Source of the DNA: Cyanophora paradoxa
Taxonomy: Eukaryota; Glaucocystophyceae; Cyanophorales; Cyanophoraceae
Direction: 5' to 3'
Length of the DNA stretch: 64,000 bases
NCBI GenBank assembly: GCA_004431415.1
Contig: QPMI01000081.1
Span: forward strand, 22,346 to 86,345
Part shown: in pieces, positions 47,517 through 57,600 of the stretch
How positions within the stretch are numbered: the first letter of the stretch is position 1
Layout of the letters: each line of letters opens with the position of its first letter
The notes under the pieces: generated by a model
Database searches by the model: none
Told to the model about the DNA's origin: nothing
What the model saw: the letters and a program-made list of their open reading frames with translations, nothing else
Position numbers and translations under genes: made by a program

Positions 47517-47955
47517 TGTTGAGCTAGAAATCCCCCATTCCGGTGCCCTAGGGGTGGCACGGGATTCTAGACAACAGGTTTATAGAGTGACTCTGACCTG
47601 CAGTGAGTGCAAGACCGGCCCCAGCGTGATGCAGGTTCAGCAGTATAACAGTACTCGTAGATTTGATCCGACAGAGTTTCACTACTCTAGTCTCTCTACT
47701 AGGCCGATCTCCGGGAATGGCAAAATCCCTCTCAACACGCACGCGCCGGGCTCTTGAAGCCCTCACGCTGTCGTCCGAAGCTCTCATGATCAGATCATAT
47801 GATCCGGTCAGACGGCTCAGACATATGAAAAGCGAGCCGCTGGATTCGAACCCGAGTCTCTAAGTACGCCGAAGCGAACTGCCGGAATTGAACCCGGGTC
47901 TCTACGAACGGCAAATTCTCTAAGGCTGCAGCCGCCTAAGATTTCGCCCGCGACA
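47517..47955 (+). repeat. Element end repeat, left
   Basis: Begins TTGTTGAGCTAGAAATCCCC. It contains two B-box-like stretches, GGATTCGAACCC (47841-47853) and GGAATTGAACCC (47883-47894), the complement of a tRNA T-loop. The stems around them do not pair properly, so these are not called tRNA genes; they may derive from a tRNA or act as internal Pol III promoter parts. Confidence 0.75.
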
Positions 47956-48006
47956 TTCGTCGCAGCAGAGAAAAGCCGTCCTCGGCGCCTGCTACCCCGC
48001 CCGCGA
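47713..48006 (+). repeat. Direct repeat of the element, left copy
   Basis: 294 bp from GGGAATGGCAAAATCCC to CTACCCCGCCCGCGAC, identical by eye to 52553-52846. It overlaps the inverted repeat and extends 51 bp beyond it. Confidence 0.85.
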
Positions 48007-49910
48007 CGTTCGTCGCAGCAAAATGCGAGGCCTAGCATATGTAAACGTAAATCAGGTCCTGAAACCTCAGTACCACGAAGAGGTCAGGCAAGAAAATATA
48101 TATGGATACGAAATCCGACACTGAAGGCTGCAAAAGTAAAGCCCTCTGAGAACCTCGGAAATGCCTGCGTGCGAAATTCAGAAGACGTGTATATATAATG
48201 AAAAGTGACCGAGGCGTTCTAACGCCCTGACGGCCCTAGCAGCACGAAGGCTGCACTAAATCTAGCAGCGCGAAGGCTGCACTACCTAAATCAGAGAAAA
48301 TCAGAAACTGGCAGAATATAACTAAAGCTTCACATCTAGAGCTCAGAAAATATTTTCGAAGCTCATGTACAAGCTAAACTCAACGATATGAAATCGCGAT
48401 CACGATCAATATTCTAAAATAAGAATATCGATGTATCGATCGGAAATCGAACAGCTCAAGCTGCGTACTGCTGCTTGGCTTACTCGCCGCGCGCTGCGGC
48501 TGATATGTACACGATTTGTACAAATGCTTCGAGCTCCAGCTGCGGGTGCCATGAAGAACGCCGACAGCTGCATACATACGCGTTGCAAATGCGAGAAACG
48601 CAAGTATGTATAATGAGAGGTCGCTGCAAGGTGCGGCCATGCTTGAACCAGCATCGCCAGCACGACTCTCTCGACGAGGGGCAGTCTTGATTTGGGAATG
48701 ACAGCGCCCTCGTGGACTTGCCGTGGACGTTGGCCTTGCAGACGCCGCTGCTCCTTCAACGTCGGCGAAGTCTGGCCCCTCCGGCCTGCGTCTGAATCTG
48801 TAGACGGCGAGAAAACGAGGGAGCCCTGTACATCCAAACGCGGGCGCCGCCGCGACGAGTACATCCAAAATTTCCGCTCGTAATCTCCGAACCGCCTGAC
48901 AAGATCCTCCGCCGTTCGACCCGAGAATTAAATTGCGGCCGGACGCACAGCTAAGGTGACGGTTGCTGTGTGCCCGCCGGCGGTAGGTGCGATTGCACGT
49001 CGAGTCCGAAGACCCAGAAGGTCCGCCGGGGATGCTCTATCCTCCGCCGGGTCAGGAGCACGACCAGAGCCGGTGCCGTCCGTAGCCAACAGGAGATTGT
49101 GGCGTCCCACTCCCCCCCGAAGGCCAGGCGACTTCCACACCCTTCCGTCGTCCCCTCCTTGATTCCAAGCACGACAAAGGCCGGTTCCATCCGACCATGG
49201 GAGGTGCGCTTGCCTTGTCGTCCTCTTTCTTGTTGAAGTCAAGCCCGCTCCTCACGAGACGGACTGCATCTCGACGACGCCGCGTCGAGACACGCGTGAC
49301 TTGAGTGTAGTAACCCCACGGCGACGATAACGCTGAGCTCGCGTCCGTCTGATGCAGGGCCGATTCCGGTCTCGTCGGATGGGTGTCAACCGGTCCAGTG
49401 CTGTCCTGAGCGCCCTCCTGTCACGAGCAGGTCCGCGCCTCGAGCGAGACTTCGGGCATCCCACCCTCCACGGTTGTCCTCCCGCTCACGACTGTCCACA
49501 GCGCCCTCCTGGGTTCTTCCCATCCTGGCCAGGGCATGGGCAGGTCCGCGCCTCGGTCGTGAACGCCGGTTCACCGGATCGGAGCGACGCCTTCTCCAAA
49601 TTGTACAAATTCACGAATTCGAAGTCCGACCAGACCAAGCTCCTGGTCATGATCATAATCAAGTCACGGTCAATCCAGACCTTCAATGTCAGAAGAAAGG
49701 CCGTCGCTGTCGCAGGTGCGCGCAGTCCAGCACCGCGAAGCTGCCACCGCTCCACCCTCAACTTGAGAAGTGCAGCTGAAAATCACAAGTATACGCCACC
49801 ACGTCGCAGGGACCACACCCCTCTTCGCGACGATATAAATCCTCATTCCTCCTCCGCTGGTCTTTTAATTCGCTTCACAGGCGGAGACCGAACCGCCATG
49901 GCGTATACTT
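48007..49910. other. Non-coding or degenerate part of the retroelement
   Basis: Downstream of gag on the minus strand, where a polymerase gene would be expected. Only short reading frames occur. The stretch 48960-49560 shows a loosely repeated motif with (G/A)GTCCGCGCCTCG and CAGCGCCCTCCTG elements (49394-49445 and 49497-49560). No recognisable catalytic motif was found. Confidence 0.5.
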
Positions 49911-51092
49911 TCACTTCGCGCCCGCCAGACTGCCGGAGCTCCGATATTTCTCGAGCTCCTGCTGACAGGCTGAATATTGCACTTGCAGCTGGTTCAACTC
50001 CCGTTGAAGTCGCTTGCTACAGACGGCAGTGTTGTGCGAGCCGCTCTTGCATTCATCGCACCAACGAGGCTGTCCGCCGCCCTGACTTGAAATTAACTTC
50101 AGCTTCTTGCTGTCGGGCTCCTCGATCGCGACGTCGTCCTCCTCGAGGCGATGACGATCAGGGAAGGCGGAAAGTTGAGCAACAGGAGCTCTTGCCGCTG
50201 CAGTAGAAAATTGATTGTCGGTCCTTGCTTGCTGCAATCGACTCTCGAGCGCGTTGCGCGACCGAACTCGACTGAAGAATTCGCGACTCCACTCCGCCAG
50301 ATTATTTCTGGAGCCCTCCGGAATTTTACTCGTGAGCTTGATCATTGACGGTGAAGTGATCGAATCCGACGACATTATTTCCGCGATCAACATCTCGTCG
50401 GAGAACGAATCCTGAAGCTGCAGTAGACGACGAAGAATAACAACATTATTTATAAAAGCTTGCGCATCCAGCTCAGATGGATTTTCCAGCGCAGAGAAGC
50501 GACGTCCCGCCGTCTTGATAGTATTCTTCAGAAGCTCGAATTTGTTGCCAGGTACCAAGCCGAGCAGTTGCTCACGAATTTGGGCCCACGACGTCATGTC
50601 CAAGTCGCCGTTGCCCGACTTCGTAGTCATGGCTCCCAGCACAGCCGTAGAGAAGGATCCATGCACAGGGTCACTTAAGCTTGCCGAGCGTTGCAGCGAA
50701 GACAGTGCAAGCTCTGCCAACGTCTTGTCGGGGTCTGTGTATGTCGGAGGCCGGACACAAATTGTTAAACGTTCCAGCGACTCGACCCACGACAGTACAC
50801 CCGTATTAGTCAAAGGAGGAATTTTCTCCTTGAATTCTCGCAGCTCGTGGTGACGTGCTTGCATGTCCAGGTTGCCAGTTAACGCGTCCAGTGCGTTCTT
50901 CAACGTGTTCTCGACTGCAGCAGCGGCTACCGCTGCCGGGGCCGCAACAGGCGCCGGAGCTGGTACCGGTGGTGCAACTGGAGCCGGAGGCGGAGCTGGC
51001 GCAGGTGCAGGAGCAGGCACTTGCACTCCATGGCCAGCCGCCCCGTGGCCGCCGCGTTGGCCGCCGCCCCTGCCCCGTGTACTCGGAGCCAT
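49911..51092 (-). CDS. Gag-like protein with CCHC zinc knuckle
   Basis: An intact single-exon ORF of 393 residues, unlike the intron-rich host genes around it. Residues 1-23 are Gly/Arg-rich, 24-60 Pro/Ala-rich, and 60-290 form a helical region resembling a retrotransposon Gag capsid (LSWVESLERLTICVRPPTY, WAQIREQLLGLVPGNKF, NNLAEWSREFFSRVRS). Residues 345-358 form a zinc knuckle CX2CX4HX4C with Cys345, Cys348, His353 and Cys358 (WCDECKSGSHNTAVC). A basic patch (SKKLKL) precedes it and a short coiled coil follows. This is the nucleic-acid binding structural protein of a retroelement. It has no fused protease or reverse transcriptase. The lack of in-frame damage agrees with a recent insertion. 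An alternative is a domesticated gag gene. Confidence 0.82.
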   Translation of the reverse strand: MAPSTRGRGGGQRGGHGAAGHGVQVPAPAPAPAPPPAPVAPPVPAPAPVAAPAAVAAAAVENTLKNALDALTGNLDMQARHHELREFKEKIPPLTNTGVLSWVESLERLTICVRPPTYTDPDKTLAELALSSLQRSASLSDPVHGSFSTAVLGAMTTKSGNGDLDMTSWAQIREQLLGLVPGNKFELLKNTIKTAGRRFSALENPSELDAQAFINNVVILRRLLQLQDSFSDEMLIAEIMSSDSITSPSMIKLTSKIPEGSRNNLAEWSREFFSRVRSRNALESRLQQARTDNQFSTAAARAPVAQLSAFPDRHRLEEDDVAIEEPDSKKLKLISSQGGGQPRWCDECKSGSHNTAVCSKRLQRELNQLQVQYSACQQELEKYRSSGSLAGAK

Positions 51093-52097
51093 GGAGAACT
51101 TGAGCTAGACACGTCCGCCCGCCGCTCGATACCGCGCGCCGTGGTACTAGTGTAGGCCCGCGCGCCCCTCGACTCCGAATAGTTTATTCAGACGTCGACT
51201 CGTGTGCCCGTTCAGTCGCAGACGAGGCTTGAGAGTTGCGAGTTCACTTGCGACAGCACTAGCTCCACTAGTACAGAAGCTTAAGTGCGCTCGGCCTCGC
51301 AGCGAAGCGCCGGCTGCTCTTGCCGAGAGCCGCTCACGGTCGACCGCGCCGCGCGCAGCCTCCCCGCCGGTGCGCCGCCGCGCGCGCGCCGCGACACGCC
51401 CAGCGCGCCGCGACCCCGGCCCCGATAGCGCGCCCGCCGATGCGCCGCGCGCCCGCGACCGGCGCGCACGCGCTCGCAGGCTCGAGCTCCCGGCCGCAGG
51501 TCCGCCGGCGCGCAGCCGGGATGCCGGCGCGCGCCCTGGTTCCGGATCCGGCGCTCCGGATCCGGCCCGCGGCGCTCCGCGGATCCGGGTCTCGCGCGAG
51601 GTGCAGCGCCGCGCCGCGCCGACCGTCGGACGAGCCGCCGATCTACAGCCCGGTCTGCAGTGCAGACGCTGCGACGAGCGAGCGGCGATCAGCCCTGCGA
51701 CGCGCGCGAGGCGCCTAGATCTAGAGCCCCGGAGCTAGCCCGGCTAGCCGCGACGTCGACGTCGTCGCTAGTGGCGCCCGGCGGCCGGCATGCGCGCGCA
51801 CGCGCCGCGCGCGCTATAGCTAGCGACGCCGGGTCCGGAGCCCAGCGCTAGCCCCAGTCGCGACCCAGGACGGATTGCAAAGGGATGTATACGCATCTTT
51901 AAGCAACGCGTAGGCGCGATGGCGCTGGCGGCAGCGTCCGCTCACCCGCGATAGGTTGCGCCGAGCGGGAAGGGGTTGGACGAATGCGCGAAACGGTTCT
52001 GGTCAGCGCACGGCGACTTCTGAAGGCACAGCGACTATGCGCATGAAATGAACGCGAGGCGAAGCTCGCTCGGCTAGCTCGCAGAGCCAGCGTTCGT
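51093..52097. other. Leader region of the retroelement
   Basis: Lies between the gag start and the inverted repeat. 51290-51850 is extremely GC-rich with CGCGCGCGCC-like runs. Reading frames here are compositional. It probably corresponds to the 5' untranslated leader. Confidence 0.45.
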
Positions 52098-52532
52098 GTC
52101 GCGGGCGAAATCTTAGGCGGCTGCAGCCTTAGAGAATTTGCCGTTCGTAGAGACCCGGGTTCAATTCCGGCAGTTCGCTTCGGCGTACTTAGAGACTCGG
52201 GTTCGAATCCAGCGGCTCGCTTTTCATATGTCTGAGCCGTCTGACCGGATCATATGATCTGATCATGAGAGCTTCGGACGACAGCGTGAGGGCTTCAAGA
52301 GCCCGGCGCGTGCGTGTTGAGAGGGATTTTGCCATTCCCGGAGATCGGCCTAGTAGAGAGACTAGAGTAGTGAAACTCTGTCGGATCAAATCTACGAGTA
52401 CTGTCATACTGCTGAACCTGCATCACGCTGGGGCCGGTCTTGCACTCACTGCAGGTCAGAGTCACTCTATAAACCTGTTGTCTAGAATCCCGTGCCACCC
52501 CTAGGGCACCGGAATGGGGGATTTCTAGCTCA
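52098..52532 (-). repeat. Element end repeat, right inverted copy
   Basis: Reverse complement of 47517-47955, with one clear substitution (CAGTATGACAG against CAGTATAACAG). It carries the B-box-like motifs in the forward sense near 52146-52162 and 52197-52210. Confidence 0.85.
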
Positions 52533-52552
52533 ACAACTTGGGGGCTGCTGCG

Positions 52553-52846
52553 GGAATGGCAAAATCCCTCTCAACACGCACGCGCCGGGCTCTTGAAGCC
52601 CTCACGCTGTCGTCCGAAGCTCTCATGATCAGATCATATGATCCGGTCAGACGGCTCAGACATATGAAAAGCGAGCCGCTGGATTCGAACCCGAGTCTCT
52701 AAGTACGCCGAAGCGAACTGCCGGAATTGAACCCGGGTCTCTACGAACGGCAAATTCTCTAAGGCTGCAGCCGCCTAAGATTTCGCCCGCGACATTCGTC
52801 GCAGCAGAGAAAAGCCGTCCTCGGCGCCTGCTACCCCGCCCGCGAC
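52553..52846 (+). repeat. Direct repeat of the element, right copy
   Basis: Identical by eye to 47713-48006. It is separated from the inverted copy by 20 bp (CTTGGGGGCTGCTGC region), giving a head-to-head pair of end repeats at this side only. Confidence 0.85.
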
Positions 52847-53246
52847 AAGCTATAGTTCAGCTAAGCTTTAAGGCGACCGGTCCGGTCCTCTCCATCGCCA
52901 GCAGCTCTGGGCGACCGCGGCCGCCGCCCCCCGCTACGTATACATACGCGTTCCGCAAACTAAAAAAGAAATCTAGGTCCAGTGCTACTAGATAGCTATA
53001 GATCTCACTTATCAGAGTCTGCTGCTGCTCGAACGAGGCGACGGCAGGGGCCGGAAGCTCTAGAGGGGCGATCGACGTCGAGTCCAGTGGAGCCCCAAGC
53101 ACCCCGCCGCCGCCGCCGCCGGCGCGATCCGTGGGCGCGGAGAGCCCAGGCCGAGCAGGCGGCCGGCCGGCGAAGGGAGGGCAAGGGCACCGGGACGGAC
53201 CCGTGGGAGCGCTGAAAGCTCGAAGTTGGCCCTGGTCCGCCTGGAC

Positions 53247-53295
<49 letters not shown>

Positions 53296-54610
53296 GCCCT
53301 AGAGGGCGCCCAGGGCATTCCGCCGCGGCGGTTCGTGGCCTTCTGAACGCGCAGCTTACGGGAAGCCGCGCGCGAGACGAGGGGCGCCCGCGCCAGGGCG
53401 GGGTAGTGGTCCTCAGTAAGTGCGCCCCCCGCGCGCTTCCCACCTCTACGGACTCGGACCGGGCCCTCAGCACCCTCCGCGGCCCGCGAAGGGCGCTTTG
53501 AGCCACAGGGGCAAATTCCGGCCACGGGCTGGCCCCAGCAGCGCCCTGAAACCTGAAAAAAAGATCGGTGTCGGTTCTACCCCTTCGGGATTCGAAGTAA
53601 CACGGCGGGGTGCGCACCGTTGGATTCGGCTTGCTCGAGAGTGGCGGGCGAAAGTTCAACGGGGTCCTGGGGCGAAGATCGGGTCCGGAGGGGTAGGGGG
53701 GTACACGTGCTTTTGACGCACCCCGACGGCGTGCCGCACATCGATCGATCGGGAATGACAAGGAGATTCCAGCGAGGCGATCGTTGGGACTCATCGGCGC
53801 CGTGGTGGAGGGGTACATAGAAAAAACTGTTGGGCGGGGCGTTGAGAGAGACGGGGAGAGGCTCAAAGATGGCAGTGCGGGTCTTAAGCGCACCTGGATA
53901 TCGCGAGGACATCCGGCTGTGATCGTGCGGGGTCGGATGGAGTCTGCATCAGCCTCCGCCTGAGTCGACGGGCGTTCCGCAGGCGCCCGGCGGCCCTCCA
54001 GCCGCTTCCCGAAAAAGCTTCCCGGGCGCCTAACGCACTCTGTCAGAATTTCGACTCAGAGGCGACCGTCGGACCCAAGAGCGCGCCGCGGCTGCCATCA
54101 GGTGCGCGCCAGCAAGCTCGGAGGAGAGGCGGAGCGCGACCCGGTCAGAGCCGCGCGGGGGACTAGCCTATTGCGCAAATCCGCATTTGCATTGCGCGGT
54201 GCTGTATCGGTGCTGCATGGGCGGCGCAAGATGCTGCCGGCGGAGCCAAGTCAGGAGGCGCGCCTGCGGCACTCCGGGGCTTGTTCAAACCTTGAAAGCG
54301 CATGAATTGCGCCTGGTCCGGCCACGGATCGGTCGGCGGCAACTCCCACCTTCGACAGACCTCGACGCCGGGCCAGGGCGTACGCTGCGCTAAGGCGTGA
54401 CAAGTTGCTGGAACGCAAAACAACGCATGGGTTGTTATCAACGTCGTCGAATCGATCGCTTCAGCGAGGTTCGGTGAACTTCGATCAAGAAGAGGGGTAC
54501 AGAAGAGGCTTGCAACAAGCCGCGACCTTCCAGTTTCCAGCGCGTAGAATGCAGTCGTCGGAGCGTCGAGCGCAGCAGAAGGCGACTCCGTTCGAGCCGC
54601 AACGCGAGCT
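52847..54610. other. Region without a supported gene
   Basis: Between the retroelement and the NLR-like gene. It has a (CCG)n tract at 53249-53295 and long GC-rich reading frames on the minus strand (for example 53060-53893) that lack splice-site support or recognisable domains. Part of this region may contain the promoter and leader of the downstream gene, or an unrecognised small gene. Confidence 0.45.
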
Positions 54611-57600
54611 ATGGTTTTGGGCTTTCTGCGGCGCGGCCGAGCTCGAGGAGCCAAGCACGGGCACGGCGAACCGGCCGAAAACAAGCTCAAAGATGAGCAC
54701 GAGGCGCCGTTCGGCCTGGAGCTCAACCCGCTCTTCACGAGCGGAGATGCATATGCGCCGCATGCGCAGCTGCAGCTCGGCTTCTCGACGAGCGAGCTTC
54801 TGCGAGTCCGAAGCGTGCAGCATCAGCAGATTGAGTCGTCGGGTCACCTCGCGCACTTGTACGCGCTCCTGTCCATGGCCAGCTGCAGCGATGTCGACGA
54901 GCAGCGCCTCCCCGCCTTCGTCGAGGAAGAGTACGCCGGCGACGTGCAGGCGGCACTGTCGGATCTCCGCCGTCTGTGCACTGGGAGTGCGCGTGCTCTT
55001 TACACGCATCGGTGCTCTTCGAAGCGCTGACAACCCCTGCAGTGGTGAACACGCTCAAGCAGAAGGCCGTGCTCGATCATGGAGACCTCGCCGAAGCGAG
55101 CGCTCTTATCCACACCGGCGACCGCGAGCTGTGCCGCTCGGTGCGCCTGCGCTCGCGTCCGCGGCCGCGGCCGGTGGCATGGGAGTCTTCGTACGCCGCG
55201 CCATGGCCAGAGCCTGACGGCGGCGCACGAGCAGATGGTGAGCGTACTTCTTGAGAAGGCCCGGTCAGCAGCGCTGGTCAAGACGGACGTGCTCTGCGCG
55301 CTGGCCTGGACGCTCGGCCGCTTGCCGAAAGGTACACTTGGTTCAGCAGACTTCGACGTCCTCGTCGAGTTCTGCATGGGTCACGTACGTATACGCCTCC
55401 GGGATCCGAGCCGCACCGTCGCACCGCGCGGCTGATGCTCTAAGCTCGCAGCTGGAGCAGTTGCGTCGCGCCGACGTGGGGGAGGGTACGTCGCTCGCGC
55501 GGCTCGAGCTGGTGGCCGCAGCCTTCGATGCCCTGGACGGGGACAGGGGGCCAGGTCCGCCCCCGCCGCGGCTTCCACGTGCACGTGCATGGTCCTTTCT
55601 AATTTGATCGCACGGGCAGCCGAATCCACGTGGGCGCTGAGCTTCGACAAGCGTGTGCGGCCCGTAACCGAGCTCCTGGAAGAGGCGCTGTCAAGGTCGA
55701 CCAAGCACGGCGCCACGCACTGGCGCGCAGAGGCCGCCGCGCTCGCGGCCCTACAGGCACGCCTCCGACCCCGCTGTCGCGCGCCCGCTGATGAAACGTC
55801 CGCCGCGCGCCCTCCCAGGCAGTGGCACACGCCAAGTCCGACTTCGACCGGTTCGGCGACGTGGTTCGGCGCGCAGCGGCCGCAGGTGCGCTTTCTAGCT
55901 CGGTGCGCCTGGTTCGGGGGTTTCGGCTTGACTCGTGGTGCGCAGGGCGCGTGCTGCAGAGGCTGTACAGTGCGGGCCGCGTGGTTCTGCAGGGCGTGGC
56001 GAGCTTCGGCGCGACTGCCATCGTCGACCTGCTCCTCTTGGCCAGGGCCCGTGCCGCGCCGCGCGGCCGTCCCACCCCCGGTCCGAGACTCGCGAGCGCT
56101 CACTTCTCGTGCAGGAGTACGCGACGGGAGACGCGACGGCGGCTCTTCGCGAGATGTGGAGCGATGTAAAGGCTGTGGCGGCGAAGGACGGACCGCGAAA
56201 GACAGCGCCGTGGTCCGATTCCTTCATGGCCGCGCCGCTCTTCAAGATCATGATCTGACGCACCGGCACGGGCGTCGCAGGTACGCGCAGGCGAGGCTGC
56301 TCGCGGCGCTGGCGGCGGGCGGCGGGCTCGGCGAGATGAGCTCGCTCCTCGCCGACGACAGCGGCTCTGGCATCCTTCAGCAAGCTGCCGCCAGCAGGCC
56401 GATCGCTCTCGCCCTCGCGGCGGCGCTCGTGCGGGTGCGAGCATACAGCGAAAGCGTTCAGTGGCCCCGTCTAATAATGCTCCATCAGATCGTGGAGTGC
56501 AGCTCGTGGGAGCAAGGGACGCCCGGCATCAATGGCGAGGTCGCCGTCGGGTGGCTCCTCGATCTGGCCCGCGGCGCGGCCGCGCTGACCGAGCGCCGCG
56601 GCGAGGGCGCGCTCTCGGTCGCTGTTGCGGCGCTGGCGACGGTGGCGGGCACGGAGGGGGTCGACGCGGCCGCGTCCGCGGCGCTGGCGTCGCTGCGTCT
56701 GCTGTCGAAGCTCGGCGGGGCGGGGGCGGACGCGGTGCACGCGGCGGCGCTGCGGATCCTGGGCTCGGCGCCGCCGAGCTGCTGCAGCGGCCGCCCGCGC
56801 GGCGGTTCCCGGTCGCCCTGCCCCGGCTTTCTTCGGCGGCCGGCGCTCGCGGTGCGGGCGCCGAGCTGCTGCGCGCCGCCAAGGCCCTCGCATGGCCCCC
56901 GCCGGACCCGCTCTGCACGGTGCGTCTCGCTACGCTCCAGCCGCGCCTTCGATTATCATGCTCACGCCCCCCGCAGTACGCGCAGTCGGAGGTGGCCTCT
57001 ACACGCGACGCGCTGTCGCTCTACGTGCCGCCGCGCGCGACGACGGACCCCTCGCAGCGGGAGGTCGTCGACCTGTTGGAGTACACCGCCGGCTTCATCC
57101 GCCGAACGGCCGGGGACCCGGGGGGCCATGGCCAGCCGCCGGCGGGCCAGTCGGTGCTGCTCATCACGGGCGACCCCGGCAGCAGCAAGTCGACCTTCCT
57201 CAAGTTCCTGCACCGCGAGGCGTGCCGCCAGCTGCAGCGCCAGGCACAGGCGTGCGCGGGCTCGCCCTTGCCGGCGGTCGCGACGGTCTGCGTGCGCCTG
57301 GCGAGCCTCGGCAGCGGCGGCGCTTGCGGCGGCCTGCGGCGCGTCGTGGCAGAGCAGCTCGGCCTCTCCCCCGTCGAGCTGCCTTTCGTCAGGGACAGGT
57401 CAGACCAGACCTTTCCGTGCTTTCCACCGCCACCGTATGCCTCAGCAGCTCATGGACTCCTGCACAGGCGGGGTCTCGTGCTCCTTCTCGACGCGTACGA
57501 CGAGCTCGATGCAGACGTCAATCTTTGGATCGCAAACGAATTAGAGAAGTGGGCGTCAGCCGCTGTCATTACTTGCAGGTCAACTTACGTCGCTTCAAAG

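Larger units (their letters stand above)
47517..52846 (-). mobile_element. Gag-only retroelement with inverted and direct end repeats
   Basis: The region holds one intact Gag-like ORF (minus strand) and nearly identical repeats at both ends. 47517-47955 is the reverse complement of 52098-52532 with about one difference, and 47713-48006 is repeated directly at 52553-52846 without visible change. Direct end repeats fit long terminal repeats; inverted ones fit a DIRS-like element or a second rearranged copy. No reverse transcriptase, protease, integrase or tyrosine recombinase motif was found between them, so the element is probably non-autonomous. The high identity implies recent activity. The exact ends are uncertain. 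Confidence 0.65.

Noticed and set aside
47835-47940. Possible tRNA genes in the retroelement ends
   Set aside because: T-loop-like motifs are present, but T-stems and acceptor stems do not pair and no A box or anticodon arm can be drawn.
48928-49779. Candidate polymerase gene downstream of gag
   Set aside because: Only short frames are open and no reverse transcriptase, RNase H, integrase or recombinase motif could be read on either strand.
53060-53893. 277-residue minus-strand reading frame
   Set aside because: Low-complexity, runs through a (CCG)n tract as poly-Gly, and has no recognised domain or splice-supported neighbours.
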